Assembly (NCBI GenBank): GCA_028285495.1
Contig: JANQPB010000024.1
Coordinates: forward strand, 186,001-250,000
DNA from: Acidimicrobiales bacterium
GTDB lineage: Bacteria; Actinomycetota; Acidimicrobiia; Acidimicrobiales; SZUA-35
Direction: 5' to 3'
Length of the DNA stretch: 64,000 nt
Below, piece by piece: positions 53,031 through 62,294 of the stretch. Every line of letters starts with the position of its first letter. Position 1 is the first letter of the stretch. The notes below the pieces were generated by a model. It made no database searches and had not been told where the DNA came from. It saw only the letters and a list, made by a program, of their open reading frames with translations. A program made the translations under genes and the position numbers.

Positions 53031-54558
53031 GCGCGGCGGTTTGGCCGAGCGGCGCTCGTGTCTCGACGCTCGGGAGCAGGAGGGTGAAGATCGTCCCGAC
53101 GCCCGGTGCGGTCTCGACGTGGATCTGGCCGCCGAGGCCGTCGACCAGGGATTGGGTTATGGCGAGCCCCTGGCCGGTTCCCCGCCCGACTTCCTTGGTG
53201 GTGAAGAACTGCTCGAAGACGCGGTGGCGGATGTCGTCGGGGATGCCGCATCCGTTGTCGCTGACGGTGACGGCGACGTGCTCGTCGTCGGCTCGGCCGG
53301 TCGTGATCTCGATGCGACCGAGCGGTTGGTCGTCGCTCGAGGCGCGTTTGTCGTCGATGGCGTGGGTGGCGTTGACGATCATGTTGAGGAGAGCCTGGTT
53401 GAAGGACCCCGGTGGAACCGGAACGAGCGGTAGGTCATCGGCGAGATCGACATCGACGTCGGCGATCAGCTTCCACTCCCCTCGCGAGACCGCCACGGTC
53501 GTGGTGACGAGTTCGTTGAGGTCGCAAGGAGCGATCTCGTTGGCCGGGTGGGAGAAGCCCTTCATCGCTCGCACGATCTCGGCGACCCGGTTGATGCCCT
53601 CCTGGCTCTGGGCAACGGCTGCCGGTATCTCCTCGAGTGCGAATTCGAGGTCGGCCTCGGCGACGAGCTCGTTGAGCGCATGAGCAGCCTCGTCCAAGGT
53701 CGTCTTCGATGCGTCGGTCTGGCTGTGGTCGAGCCAGGTCCGGACGAAGCGATCGATGTCAGCGGTGGCCTCGGCGATGAACTCGAGGTTGTCGCCGACG
53801 AACTGGATCGGCGTGTTGATCTCGTGGGCGACGCCGGCCGCCAGCGAGCCTATGGACTCCAGCTTCTGGGACTCGACCAGCCGGCCTTGCACGTTGTGCA
53901 GGTCGACCAGGGCCCGACCGAGCTCGATCCGCCTTCGGTCGGAGAAGTTCCAGTGGACGAGCATCACGGTCGACAGCGCCAGGACGAAGATGGCGTGGAT
54001 CAGTCCCCACAGGTACGGGGAGTTGATCGCGGTCTCGTGGTTGTACATCGTCTCGGGAGCGATGGCACCGATGACGCCATGGGTCGATGCGACGTACACG
54101 ACGGAATATGCGTACGGTCGCCAATCGGCATAGAGGGCGATGAGTGGGAGCGTGACGAAGAACGAGAAGTGCGCCTCGATCAACCCGTTCGTGCCGTGGA
54201 CCAGGACCCCGCAGCTGACCAGGATGCCGGTGCAGGTCAGGAGCTGCGCAGCCATGCGGGTGGAGAAGAAGGCGAGGCCGACGGCGGGGGCGACGAGCAC
54301 GAGGAGTTCGGGTCCGTTGTGGGCGAGGCTGGCATCACCCTGGTTGATGGAGACGGACAGGCTGACGATGAACGCAACGGTTGCGGTGATGCCGTAACCT
54401 GCGGCCACGAGCCGATGCCGTGCCCTGAAGTTGTCGTCGTCGAGGTCGGCGGACGACGGTAGGCATCGTCTGACCTGGTCGAGAGTCGACGCGCTCCACC
54501 GGACGGCTCGCTGCTCGGGTTCGGTCCGGATCATGGCCTCAAGGTCGGCCGTGGACAC
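53017..54558 (-). CDS. Six-span membrane sensor histidine kinase
   Basis: 513 residues. Six membrane helices (about 50-210), then HisKA with the phospho-His in GVAHEINTPIQFVG and HATPase_c with LNMIVNATHAIDD, DNGCGIPDD and GRGTGQGLAI. The HEINTPI form is typical of kinases of the NtrB/DctB-like class. GTG 54558; an internal ATG at 54534 is an alternative. It is divergent from the two receiver genes at 54653-56940, which are probably its phosphorylation targets. The stop abuts a META-domain relic. Confidence 0.88.
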   Translation of the reverse strand: MSTADLEAMIRTEPEQRAVRWSASTLDQVRRCLPSSADLDDDNFRARHRLVAAGYGITATVAFIVSLSVSINQGDASLAHNGPELLVLVAPAVGLAFFSTRMAAQLLTCTGILVSCGVLVHGTNGLIEAHFSFFVTLPLIALYADWRPYAYSVVYVASTHGVIGAIAPETMYNHETAINSPYLWGLIHAIFVLALSTVMLVHWNFSDRRRIELGRALVDLHNVQGRLVESQKLESIGSLAAGVAHEINTPIQFVGDNLEFIAEATADIDRFVRTWLDHSQTDASKTTLDEAAHALNELVAEADLEFALEEIPAAVAQSQEGINRVAEIVRAMKGFSHPANEIAPCDLNELVTTTVAVSRGEWKLIADVDVDLADDLPLVPVPPGSFNQALLNMIVNATHAIDDKRASSDDQPLGRIEITTGRADDEHVAVTVSDNGCGIPDDIRHRVFEQFFTTKEVGRGTGQGLAITQSLVDGLGGQIHVETAPGVGTIFTLLLPSVETRAPLGQTAAPTSV

Positions 54559-54652
54559 TGCGTCTTGAGGGGTCGGCTGGATCGGGCGGGGCCGGATTCC
54601 TCAGTCGGGCCGCGCTGCGGCCGACAGGAGTCGAGAGCGGAGGAGGGACCGT

Positions 54653-55822
54653 ATGCTCACCGTGCTCTTCGTCGACGACGAGCCGAACGTGCTCCAGGGG
54701 ATCAAGCGCGCGACCCGGAACATGCGGGAGGTGTGGGCGATGTACTTCGCCCCGGGCGGCGAGAGCGCACTGGCGTTCATCGCCGACACGCCGGTCGACG
54801 TCATCGTGTCGGACATGCGGATGCCGGGCATGGACGGGGCGGAGCTGCTCCGACTGGTCAGGGAGCGGCAGCCCGGCATCGCTCGCATCATGCTCTCGGG
54901 CTATGCCGAAGAGGAGGCCATCTTCCGCTCCACCCAGGTGGCCCACCAGTTCCTGAGCAAGCCCTGCGACGTCGACGAGCTCAAGGCGACGATCGAGGAC
55001 ATCCGAGCCTGTCGCGACGCCCTCCCGCCCGACGCCATCCGTGACATGGTCGGCCGGATCGAGAGTCTCCCGGCCCTCGGCGACGTGTACGCCGACCTGA
55101 CCGACGCCATGGATCGGGACACCGCCAACGCCGACAACCTCGGGCAGATCGTCAGCCGAGACGTTGCCCTCACCGCAGAGCTGCTCCGCCTGGTCAACTC
55201 CGCCTTCTTCGGGCTGAGCCGGCGGATCGAGAACGTCGGTCAGGCCATCGGCTTCCTGGGCATCGACGTGGTCAGGGCCATCGTCGCCGGCCACGACGTG
55301 TTCACGACCGACAACGTGGACACCGTCGACGTCGCAGCGCTGGCCAAGCGGAGCGAACTCACCGCAGCCCTGTGTCGGGCGGCCATGGTCCGGGACGGGG
55401 CGACGATCAGCGAAGCGGCCGACGGGTACCTGGCCGGGATGCTGCACGAGATCGGCGCCCTGGTGCTCGCCCAGATGGACGCAGTCGAGACCAGCGAGCT
55501 CGAAGCCGTGCTCGCGGTGGACGACACGACGAACGAACGACTGGTGCTCGGCGTCGACCGCTTCACCGTCGCCGCCTACCTGCTCGGGCTGTGGGGCTTT
55601 CCCAAGGCGATCAGCGGAGCCATCGGCGCACTGGCTCGCGAACCGGATCTCGACGGCGATCGGGTGGGCAGGTGCCTCCTCATCGCCCGCGAGGTGGTCC
55701 AGACCAGCGAGCCGACGGTGCTCGATCAGGCCGAGGCGGATCTGGACCAGGCGCTCGACCGGGCCGAGGCCGGGCTCCGGGAGCGTCACCGCCGCCCCAC
55801 AGCAGCGGAGGCCGGCGCGTGA
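54653..55822 (+). CDS. Response regulator with HDOD output domain
   Basis: 389 residues. Receiver: acidic pair VLFVDDEPNV, phospho-Asp in IVSDMRMPGMDG and Lys in QFLSKPCD. The HDOD domain (about 130-330) has the characteristic LTAELLRLVNSAFFGLSR and a YLAGMLHEIGAL segment. HDOD proteins act as signalling adaptors without known catalysis. GGAGGG precedes the ATG. GTGA overlap with the next gene couples the two regulators. Confidence 0.9.
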   Translation: MLTVLFVDDEPNVLQGIKRATRNMREVWAMYFAPGGESALAFIADTPVDVIVSDMRMPGMDGAELLRLVRERQPGIARIMLSGYAEEEAIFRSTQVAHQFLSKPCDVDELKATIEDIRACRDALPPDAIRDMVGRIESLPALGDVYADLTDAMDRDTANADNLGQIVSRDVALTAELLRLVNSAFFGLSRRIENVGQAIGFLGIDVVRAIVAGHDVFTTDNVDTVDVAALAKRSELTAALCRAAMVRDGATISEAADGYLAGMLHEIGALVLAQMDAVETSELEAVLAVDDTTNERLVLGVDRFTVAAYLLGLWGFPKAISGAIGALAREPDLDGDRVGRCLLIAREVVQTSEPTVLDQAEADLDQALDRAEAGLRERHRRPTAAEAGA

Positions 55823-56940
55823 GTCGACGCATCCTCTTCGTCGACGACGAACCGAACGTCTTGTCCGGGCTCAAGCGGCTACTCCGCAAGGACTACGAGT
55901 TCGATGTGGCCGAGGGCGGCCCCGCCGGGCTCGAGCAGATGGGCGAGCACACCTACGCCGTTGTCGTCTCCGACATGCGGATGCCGGGCATGAGCGGCGA
56001 GGAGTTCCTGGCGAAGGCCCACATCGAACAGCCGGACGCCGTGCAGATCATCCTGAGCGGCCAGGCCAACCTGGAGTCGACCGTCGCCGCAGTGAACGAA
56101 GGGAACATCTTCCGATTCCTGGTCAAACCCGTCGACAAGCCGAACCTGACCGCGGCGCTCGACCGAGCGCTGCGCCAGTATCGACTGGTCAACGCCGAGC
56201 GGGAGCTCCTGGAGCGCACCCTCTCCGGCGCGGTGGCGGCCCTGACCGAGGTCATCAACCTGGTCAGCCCGGCCGCCAGCCGTCGCACCAGCCACGTCGT
56301 GGAGGTGGTCAACCATCTCGCCCCTGCCGTCGGACTCGGACGGGACTGGAGGCTGCGGGTGGCGGCCATGCTGAGCGGCATCGGCTTCGCCGCCACCCCG
56401 ACCGACGTCGTCGAGCGAGCAACCCTCGGCCAGGACTTGTCTCCGGCCGAGACCCAGATGCTCGAGCGCTGCCCCGAGGTGGCGACCCAACTCCTCGGAC
56501 CGATACCTCGGCTCGAGGGAGTGGCCGCCATCATCCGGGCCCAATCGGGTCGCGAGCGTGCGCCCGAGGAGCTCACGATCCACGTGGACGTGCTCAGCGT
56601 GGCCGTCACCGCAGCCGAGGGCATCGCCCGCTCGAAGTCCATCAACGCCATCGTCTCCGAGCTCGACACCCACGGCTGGCACCACCCCAAGCTGCTCGAA
56701 CGGCTCAAGACCATGCCGGTCACGGCGGGCGAGACCATCGAGGAGCGCAAGCTGCGCCAACTGGCCGTCGGGATGACCCTGGCCCAGGACGTGTCGACCG
56801 CCGCAGGGGTCATGCTGGCCAGCTCCGGGACCGCCCTGACCGAATCGCTCCTCGAACGGATCCGCAACTTCGCATCGTCGGCCGGTGTGGACGATCCGAT
56901 CCTGGTCACGACTCCCGCAGGCAGCCATCGGCATCGATAG
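55819..56940 (+). CDS. Response regulator with degenerate HD-GYP-like output domain
   Basis: 373 residues. Receiver as in RpfG-type regulators (ILFVDDEPNVLSGLKRLL, VVVSDMRMPGMSG, FLVKPVDKPNL). The output half resembles an HD domain (RRTSHVVEVVNHLA...LRVAAMLSGIGFAATP), but the metal-binding HD pair is replaced by Ser-Gly and no GYP is present, so cyclic-di-GMP hydrolysis is unlikely. The C-terminus (EERKLRQLAVGMTLAQDV) is typical of such regulators. Start GTG 55819 overlaps the previous stop. Confidence 0.85.
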   Translation: MSRRILFVDDEPNVLSGLKRLLRKDYEFDVAEGGPAGLEQMGEHTYAVVVSDMRMPGMSGEEFLAKAHIEQPDAVQIILSGQANLESTVAAVNEGNIFRFLVKPVDKPNLTAALDRALRQYRLVNAERELLERTLSGAVAALTEVINLVSPAASRRTSHVVEVVNHLAPAVGLGRDWRLRVAAMLSGIGFAATPTDVVERATLGQDLSPAETQMLERCPEVATQLLGPIPRLEGVAAIIRAQSGRERAPEELTIHVDVLSVAVTAAEGIARSKSINAIVSELDTHGWHHPKLLERLKTMPVTAGETIEERKLRQLAVGMTLAQDVSTAAGVMLASSGTALTESLLERIRNFASSAGVDDPILVTTPAGSHRHR

Positions 56941-57129
56941 CCCGACAAGCCTGAACCCGTCGATGCGACCTCGACACGTCGGGCCCGCCGGTTGCCGATC
57001 TGGATTCGGCCGGCCCCGTCCCTCGACGACGTGCCCGAGCGGTGTGCCTCCGGCGGTAGGTTGGCGAACGTGTGCCCGCATGGCGCACTCGGCGCCTGGC
57101 AGGGCCTCGTTGTCTTCGATGGGAGTCTC

Positions 57130-57969
57130 GTGCTCTTCGAGCATCTCGAACAGATCAACACTCGCCCGGCACCGTTCTCGGTCTACACCGCGGATGACCT
57201 GTGGACCGATCCCCACACCTCTGAGCGGATGCTCGGCCTCCACCTCGATGGCGACGTCGCGATGGCATCGCAGACGGCCGGGTTCATCGAACGCTCACTG
57301 AGCTGGATCTGCGACGTCGGGGCTCTCGACCATCGGACCAGACTGCTGGACCTCGGCTGTGGGCCTGGCCTCTACTCGAACCGTCTCGCCCTGACCGGCG
57401 CAGACGTCGTCGGGATCGACTTCTCGCCACGTTCGATTCGACACGCGGAACGATCAGCGGACCCGAGGGCACGACCCGTGTACGTTCTCGGTGACTACCT
57501 CCAGGTCGACGTTCCGGGAGACTTCGATCTCGTACTGCTGGCGATGTACGACTACTGCGCCCTGAGCCGAAGTCAACGCCGACAGCTGCTCCAGCGGATC
57601 CGGTCATGGCTGCGCCCACACGGCCGTTTCATCTTCGACGTCTACGGCATGCAGTCGTTCCGAGAACGCCGGGAGAGCGTGACCTACGCCCCAGATCTCA
57701 TGGACGGGTTCTGGTCCGCTGACCGGTACCACGGCTTCCTCTGCACGTACGTCTACAACGACGAACGAATCGTTCTCGACAGGTACGACATCGTGGAGGC
57801 GGCACGGACCCGCACCTTCTACAACTGGCTGCAGTACTTCGACGAGACCACCCTCACCGCCGAGCTCGGGTCGGCCGGCTTCGCGGTCGACCAGGTCCTC
57901 GGCGACCTCACCGGTACTGCGCTCGAGACCGAGTCGAGAGAGCTCTGCGTCGTGGCGACACCTCGCTGA
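57130..57969 (+). CDS. Class I SAM-dependent methyltransferase
   Basis: 279 residues. Motif I LLDLGCGPGLYSNRLA, motif post-I DVVGIDFSPRSIRHAE, motif IV FDLVLLAMYDYCALS and a following LRPHGRFIFDVYG. A small-molecule substrate is likely. GTG 57130 is chosen because GGGAG lies 4-8 nt upstream; the 46 extra residues from 56992 lack structure. It stands alone 190 bp after the regulator operon. Confidence 0.8.
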   Translation: MLFEHLEQINTRPAPFSVYTADDLWTDPHTSERMLGLHLDGDVAMASQTAGFIERSLSWICDVGALDHRTRLLDLGCGPGLYSNRLALTGADVVGIDFSPRSIRHAERSADPRARPVYVLGDYLQVDVPGDFDLVLLAMYDYCALSRSQRRQLLQRIRSWLRPHGRFIFDVYGMQSFRERRESVTYAPDLMDGFWSADRYHGFLCTYVYNDERIVLDRYDIVEAARTRTFYNWLQYFDETTLTAELGSAGFAVDQVLGDLTGTALETESRELCVVATPR

Positions 57970-58244
57970 CCGGCAGCGACCCGATCTGCCGACGTACCAG
58001 GCGGGGTTCGGCTCGTCCGGCAGCCGACGGGACCTCGCGGTGATGCTCGCCTGGCACCGATCGCCTGCCCATCTCGCCGCCGTCCATCGGCGAGTCACCG
58101 GGCTCGCGCCGTCGGTCGCCGGGGTGTCGATCCAGGGTGCTGGTCATGCGGCGCCGACCAGGCCCCCATCGGCGTTGGCATCGCCCATCGAGGCTGCGCT
58201 CCCGCACGAGCGATGAGGCGAGCGATCGACGACGGGCCGCGCCG

Positions 58245-59378
58245 TCAGCCGGGCCCGACGTGGTCGGCTCCGAAGTGGGCCGCCCGGACGGTGACCGGGT
58301 CGGGAAAGCCCTTGAGCGCTCGCCGTCCAGCCGGCTCGAAGTCGAGCCTCGTCGCCGCCTCGGCGAAGGGTCGGGTGACGAGGAGCTCCCGGGGCACCGC
58401 TTCGTCGGTGAGGCGGGAGGCCAGGTTGACGACCTCCCCGTAGTAGTCACCGCCTCGCACGAGGACGTCGCCGTAGGCCATGCCGCCCCGCGGGTACACC
58501 TCGCTGCCGTAGCTGGTGGCGAAGCCGGTCATGAGCGCCTCGGCCACCGCGCAGGCGGCGTCGGGGTCGTGGGAGACGAACATGACCTCGTCACCGATGA
58601 GCTTGACCAGGCGAGCGCCGGCGGCGGTCACCGCGTCGTGGGCTCGGCGCTCGAAGTCGCCGATGAAGCGACGGAGCTCGGCCGGGGTCAGGGTCTGGCT
58701 GAGTGGGGTGAAGCCGATCAGGTCGACGAAGCCGACGGCATAGCGGTACTGGAGTCGTTCGAGCTCGTCGATGGTCGAGTGCCTGGCTCGTTCGGTTGCG
58801 TGGAGGATGTGGCGCCGCAGCACCGGGTCGAGGATCGGGACGAGCTCGTCGATGAGGCCGACGGCGTCGAGGACCTTCTGGGCCAGCTCGAGCTCGTCAC
58901 CGCGTGAGGCCAGGTGGGGCATCTCGACATCGACGAGGAAGAGGGAGACGCCGGCCTCGGCGATCCTGGCCAACGACGAGCCGACGACCCGGATGAAGTC
59001 GAGGGTCTCCTCCTCGGTGAACAGGGTCGACATGGTGGCGAACAGCGACAGGGCGGTGGCCTCGGTCTCGGTCAGGCCCAGCTCGTCGCTCGCGGTGCCG
59101 GCCAGCGGGACGAAGCCGAGGGCGGCGGTGAGGGCGGCGAACCGCTCTGCCTCGAGGCCGGACAGACCCCGGGCCCGCTCGTCCGACAATCGCTCGCCCG
59201 GGGTGATCCGGCGATCGCTGGCCAGCGCGCCGAGCCCGGCCCAGCCGTCGGCGGCGACCATCTCGGGGATGGTGAACCCGTTGGCGTCGAGCCATCGGAG
59301 CAGGTCGAGTCGGCCGGTGCCGGCATCCGTCGCCGGGTCGTACAGCCCGGCCGCCTCGAAGTCTTCCGTCGACGCCAT
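58245..59378 (-). CDS. Class III adenylate/guanylate cyclase
   Basis: 377 residues. The N-terminal ~200 residues are helical, in the position used for regulation in related actinobacterial cyclases. The catalytic domain (about 215-345) has YAVGFVDLIGFTPLS (first metal Asp), KLIGDEVMF (second metal Asp) and EVVNLASRL (transition-state Asn and Arg). It makes cAMP or cGMP, probably as a dimer. ATG 59378 is chosen over 59387 because TAGGAT lies exactly 7 nt upstream. Confidence 0.9.
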   Translation of the reverse strand: MASTEDFEAAGLYDPATDAGTGRLDLLRWLDANGFTIPEMVAADGWAGLGALASDRRITPGERLSDERARGLSGLEAERFAALTAALGFVPLAGTASDELGLTETEATALSLFATMSTLFTEEETLDFIRVVGSSLARIAEAGVSLFLVDVEMPHLASRGDELELAQKVLDAVGLIDELVPILDPVLRRHILHATERARHSTIDELERLQYRYAVGFVDLIGFTPLSQTLTPAELRRFIGDFERRAHDAVTAAGARLVKLIGDEVMFVSHDPDAACAVAEALMTGFATSYGSEVYPRGGMAYGDVLVRGGDYYGEVVNLASRLTDEAVPRELLVTRPFAEAATRLDFEPAGRRALKGFPDPVTVRAAHFGADHVGPG

Positions 59379-59453
59379 GGTCCGCATCCTAGGTAGCTCG
59401 ACCGATCGAGGACGGCCAACGCCGCGTCACAGCCCCGACCCCGTGGCCGCTGG

Positions 59454-60113
59454 CTACCGGATGGCGATCCGGCCCGAGGGTGTGTCGAGCTCGGCGGCGA
59501 GCCCGGCCTGGCCATCGACCAGGGCGAGCTGGTCGTCGCCATCGATGCCGAGGATGCGGTGGATGTCGGCAACGACGTCGTGGTTCGGGGTCGACACCTT
59601 GAGCTGGTGGAGGGTGGCGCCCTGGACGAATCGCTCGTCCATCCCGAGTCGGTCGTTCCACTCGATGAGACGGGGGACCGCCGGGTCGAGCGCGTGGTCG
59701 GGGAACTGGGCGTTGCGGAACGACGGCGCATGGGTGCGTTCCCACTCGTCCAGCATCGGTTCGACCCGGTGTCCGGCCAGGCCGAGGACGTCGATCGCCT
59801 CGCCGAGGTCCCGCACCCGGACCATGAACGTCAGCAGTCGGGGCTCCGGCAGGTCCACGAGCAGGTCGTGGAAGAAGTTGGCCGGTCCGGCGTAGGTCGG
59901 GTTGGGCCCGTAGAGCTCCAGGAACGACTCGCCCGCCAGGCCGATCGAGCCGCTCCTGGTCGGGTAGTGCTCGCCCTCGATGTCGCTGACCGTCGGGCGG
60001 ACGCCGACGGTGCCGGCCAGCTCGTCGGCTGCGGCCATCGTGTCGGGCACGCCGAGGACGAGGTGGTCGACGAGGCTGCCGCCGGGCAGGCGAACGGCCA
60101 GGGGTTCGGTCAT
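59454..60113 (-). CDS. Glyoxalase-like (VOC) protein
   Basis: 219 residues. The SLVDHLVLGVPDTMAAADEL start is typical of glyoxalase_3-like VOC proteins (metal-ligand His early), with a LTFMVRVRDLGEAIDVL repeat in the second half. Fold suggests a metal-dependent dioxygenase or lyase, or a binding protein; substrate unknown. ATG 60113 has GGAGG 7 nt upstream, better than the ATG 14 codons earlier. Confidence 0.75.
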   Translation of the reverse strand: MTEPLAVRLPGGSLVDHLVLGVPDTMAAADELAGTVGVRPTVSDIEGEHYPTRSGSIGLAGESFLELYGPNPTYAGPANFFHDLLVDLPEPRLLTFMVRVRDLGEAIDVLGLAGHRVEPMLDEWERTHAPSFRNAQFPDHALDPAVPRLIEWNDRLGMDERFVQGATLHQLKVSTPNHDVVADIHRILGIDGDDQLALVDGQAGLAAELDTPSGRIAIR

Positions 60114-60197
60114 CACGGGCCTCCGGTTTCCGAGTGGTTCGCTCCGCCAAGTCAAGCGGGATCGGGCCCCGGTTCCCAGTCGGGTCCCGGTCGTTCG

Positions 60198-60240
60198 GCG
60201 ACGGCGACGGGGACGGGGACCGCGACGGGGACGGTCGGCC
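60198..60240 (+). repeat. Hexanucleotide GGNGAC-like tract
   Basis: About seven imperfect units (GGCGAC, GGGGAC, GCGACG-shifted) just upstream of the MarR promoter at 60251. Simple repeat, no coding role seen. Confidence 0.6.
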
Positions 60241-60255
60241 GGTCGACGATGTTAC

Positions 60256-60273
60256 GGTTGATCGGGATCAACC
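60256..60273. promoter_or_regulatory. Palindromic MarR operator
   Basis: GGTTGATC-GG-GATCAACC is a perfect 8-bp-arm palindrome 27 bp before the MarR ATG at 60300. The core TTGAT-N4-ATCAA recurs at 61317-61330 before the pirin gene, so one regulator may control both places. Confidence 0.7.
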
Positions 60274-60299
60274 ATGTGCCGTCCGACGGGAGTCACGAC

Positions 60300-60755
60300 A
60301 TGGCGCCTGCCGAGAGCGATGCCCTGGCGCTCGCCCGTGATCTCGATCGTCTGATGCGAGTGCTCCAGTGCGCCACACGCCAGCGGGCCGAGGTCGTCGA
60401 CCGGGCTCGGATCGGTCCGTTCGGGGCGATGACGCTGATGACGATCGCCGACGAGGAGCCGCTGCCGATCCAGGGCCTGGCCAGGGGCCTCGCCAGGGAC
60501 AAGGCCCAGATAACCCGAACGGTGAAGCTGCTCGAGGAGGCCGGCCTCGTCCGGCGGTCCAGGAGCCCGAGCGACGGTCGGGTGTGGCTGGTCGGCCTGA
60601 CCGGCGACGGTCGTGAGCACGTCGCCGGATTCCGGGAGCTCCTGGCCGACGTCGTCGAGGGCCTGACCGGCGGCCTCGACGACGCCGAACGACGACAGTT
60701 CTCGGCCATCCTGGCGAAGATGCTGGCCTCGTCGAGCCTGGAGGGCGAGCCGTAG
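60300..60755 (+). CDS. MarR-family transcriptional regulator
   Basis: 151 residues. Winged helix with LPIQGLARGLARDKAQITRTVKLLEEAG (recognition helix) and wing RRSRSPSDGRVWLVGLT. ATG 60300 has GGGAG 8 nt upstream; longer frames from 59559 are antisense to the VOC gene. A perfect palindrome 27 bp upstream suggests autoregulation. Convergent with the second MarR gene, 18 bp between stops. Confidence 0.87.
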   Translation: MAPAESDALALARDLDRLMRVLQCATRQRAEVVDRARIGPFGAMTLMTIADEEPLPIQGLARGLARDKAQITRTVKLLEEAGLVRRSRSPSDGRVWLVGLTGDGREHVAGFRELLADVVEGLTGGLDDAERRQFSAILAKMLASSSLEGEP

Positions 60756-60773
60756 TCGCCGCAGCTGGCGACG

Positions 60774-61253
60774 TCAGGAGCGCGGGTTGAGGTACTCCGG
60801 ATGCCGGCAGAGCGCACCGGCGACGGCGGCGAGGGCATCGGCCATGGCCACGGTCTGCGCCTCGTCGAGGTGGTCGAAGATCAGGCGCTGCACGTCGGCG
60901 ACGTGATGGGGGGCGACGCGCTCCAGCCTGGCCAGGCCGGATCGGGTGAGGTTGGCGTTCTTGGCTCGACCATCCTCGGGGTCGGGGGCGATCGCCACAT
61001 CGCCGGCATCGACCAGCGACCGCATCCGATGGGTGAGCCGGCTCGGTGACAGGTTGGCCGCATCCGCCAGCGCGCTGAGCCCCATCGTCCGATCCGGGGC
61101 CTCCGAGAGGGCGACCAGGATGGTGTAGTGCACGGCGAGCAGGTCGTGGGCCTTCAGCGTTCGCTCGATCTCGGGGAACGCCCGGTTGATCACGGCGAGC
61201 AGGCCACGCCAGGCCACGGCCTGCTGCTCGTCCAGCCATCGGGGTTCGGCCAT
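60774..61253 (-). CDS. MarR-family transcriptional regulator (divergent from pirin gene)
   Basis: 159 residues. Winged helix: GLSALADAANLSPSRLTHRMRSLVDAG and wing PDPEDGRAKNANLTRSG. TAACCT lies 6 nt before the ATG, so its transcript may be leaderless. It is divergent from the pirin-SDR-FMN reductase genes across 94 bp containing three palindromes, the classical layout of a MarR repressor and its target operon. Confidence 0.88.
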   Translation of the reverse strand: MAEPRWLDEQQAVAWRGLLAVINRAFPEIERTLKAHDLLAVHYTILVALSEAPDRTMGLSALADAANLSPSRLTHRMRSLVDAGDVAIAPDPEDGRAKNANLTRSGLARLERVAPHHVADVQRLIFDHLDEAQTVAMADALAAVAGALCRHPEYLNPRS

Positions 61254-61269
61254 GCCGACAGGTTACTGG

Positions 61270-61330
61270 TTGACAGGTCAAGCATCTGGGAATAACTTGA
61301 CACGTCAAGGAGTTAGTTGATGAAGATCAA
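61270..61330. promoter_or_regulatory. Pirin operon promoter with three palindromic operator sites
   Basis: Site 1 TTGAC-AG-GTCAA (61270-61281), site 2 CTTGAC-AC-GTCAAG (61296-61309), site 3 TTGAT-GAAG-ATCAA (61317-61330). A -35 TTGACA (61270-61275) and -10 TAACTT (61293-61298) with 17-bp spacing overlap sites 1 and 2, so a bound MarR would block RNA polymerase. Site 3 matches the operator of the other MarR gene. Confidence 0.7.
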
Positions 61331-61347
61331 GTGACTGGAGGACCGCA

Positions 61348-62253
61348 ATGACCACCGCCGAGACCCCGGCCCCGACCCGCAGCGTCGACCGCATCGTGCC
61401 GTCGATCAGCACCATCGAAGGTGGTGGCTTCCCGGTCAACCGCCCGTTCCCCAGCCCGGCGCTCGACGTGCTCGACCCGTTCCTCCTCCTCGACGAGATG
61501 GCCCCCGTCGAGGTGCCGCCGGGTGAGGCCGTCGGTGCGCCGGCCCACCCACACCGCGGCTTCGAGACGGTCACCTACATCCTCCGGGGTGAGGTCGAGC
61601 ATCGCGACTCGGTCGGGAACCACGGCATCATCGGCCCAGGCGACGTGCAGTGGATGACCGCCGGCGACGGCATCATCCACTCGGAGATGCCGAGCGAGCG
61701 CGTCCAGACCGAGGGCGGCGTCGGACATGGACTCCAGCTGTGGGTCAACCTCCCGGCCGAGCTGCGGCGCACGGCTCCGACGTACCAGGCCCTCACCGCC
61801 GACCGCATCCCGATGGCGCGAGGCGACGGCTGGGAAGCCCGCATCGTCGCCGGCTCGATGCTCGGCGTCGACGGTCCGGCGACGACCCACACCCCGATCG
61901 GCTACGCCCGGGTGACGATCCAGCCGGGCGCCACCGTTCGGATACCGGCGGCCGACGGACACAACGCCGCCGTCTATGCGTTCTCGGGCCGAGGCGAGCT
62001 CGGCGCCGACCACACCGCACTGGCATCGAACGAGCTCGCCGTCTTCGAGCCCGCCGGCGGCGACCTGATGCTGACCGTCCCGCTCGACGCCGCCGAGGCC
62101 CTCGATTGCCTCGTGCTCACCGGCGAGCCGATCGGTGAGCCGATCGCCCGCTACGGCCCGTTTGTCATGAACACCGAGGACGAGATCGTCGAGGCGATCG
62201 ACGACTACAACGCCGGCCGGATGGGCACGATCGCCGCGACCGGCTCGCTCTGA
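61348..62253 (+). CDS. Pirin-family bicupin protein
   Basis: 301 residues. N-terminal cupin with the metal ligands in APAHPHRGFETV and GDGIIHSEMPSE; second cupin in the C-terminal half. Pirins bind iron and include quercetin 2,3-dioxygenases and redox-sensing cofactors. GGAGG lies before the ATG. First of three same-strand genes (pirin, SDR, FMN reductase) downstream of a MarR-type operator region, suggesting a response to quinones, flavonoids or oxidants. Confidence 0.9.
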   Translation: MTTAETPAPTRSVDRIVPSISTIEGGGFPVNRPFPSPALDVLDPFLLLDEMAPVEVPPGEAVGAPAHPHRGFETVTYILRGEVEHRDSVGNHGIIGPGDVQWMTAGDGIIHSEMPSERVQTEGGVGHGLQLWVNLPAELRRTAPTYQALTADRIPMARGDGWEARIVAGSMLGVDGPATTHTPIGYARVTIQPGATVRIPAADGHNAAVYAFSGRGELGADHTALASNELAVFEPAGGDLMLTVPLDAAEALDCLVLTGEPIGEPIARYGPFVMNTEDEIVEAIDDYNAGRMGTIAATGSL

Positions 62254-62294
62254 TCGAGCGACCGCTCCAGACCGACCACGAGACGAGGAACCCC

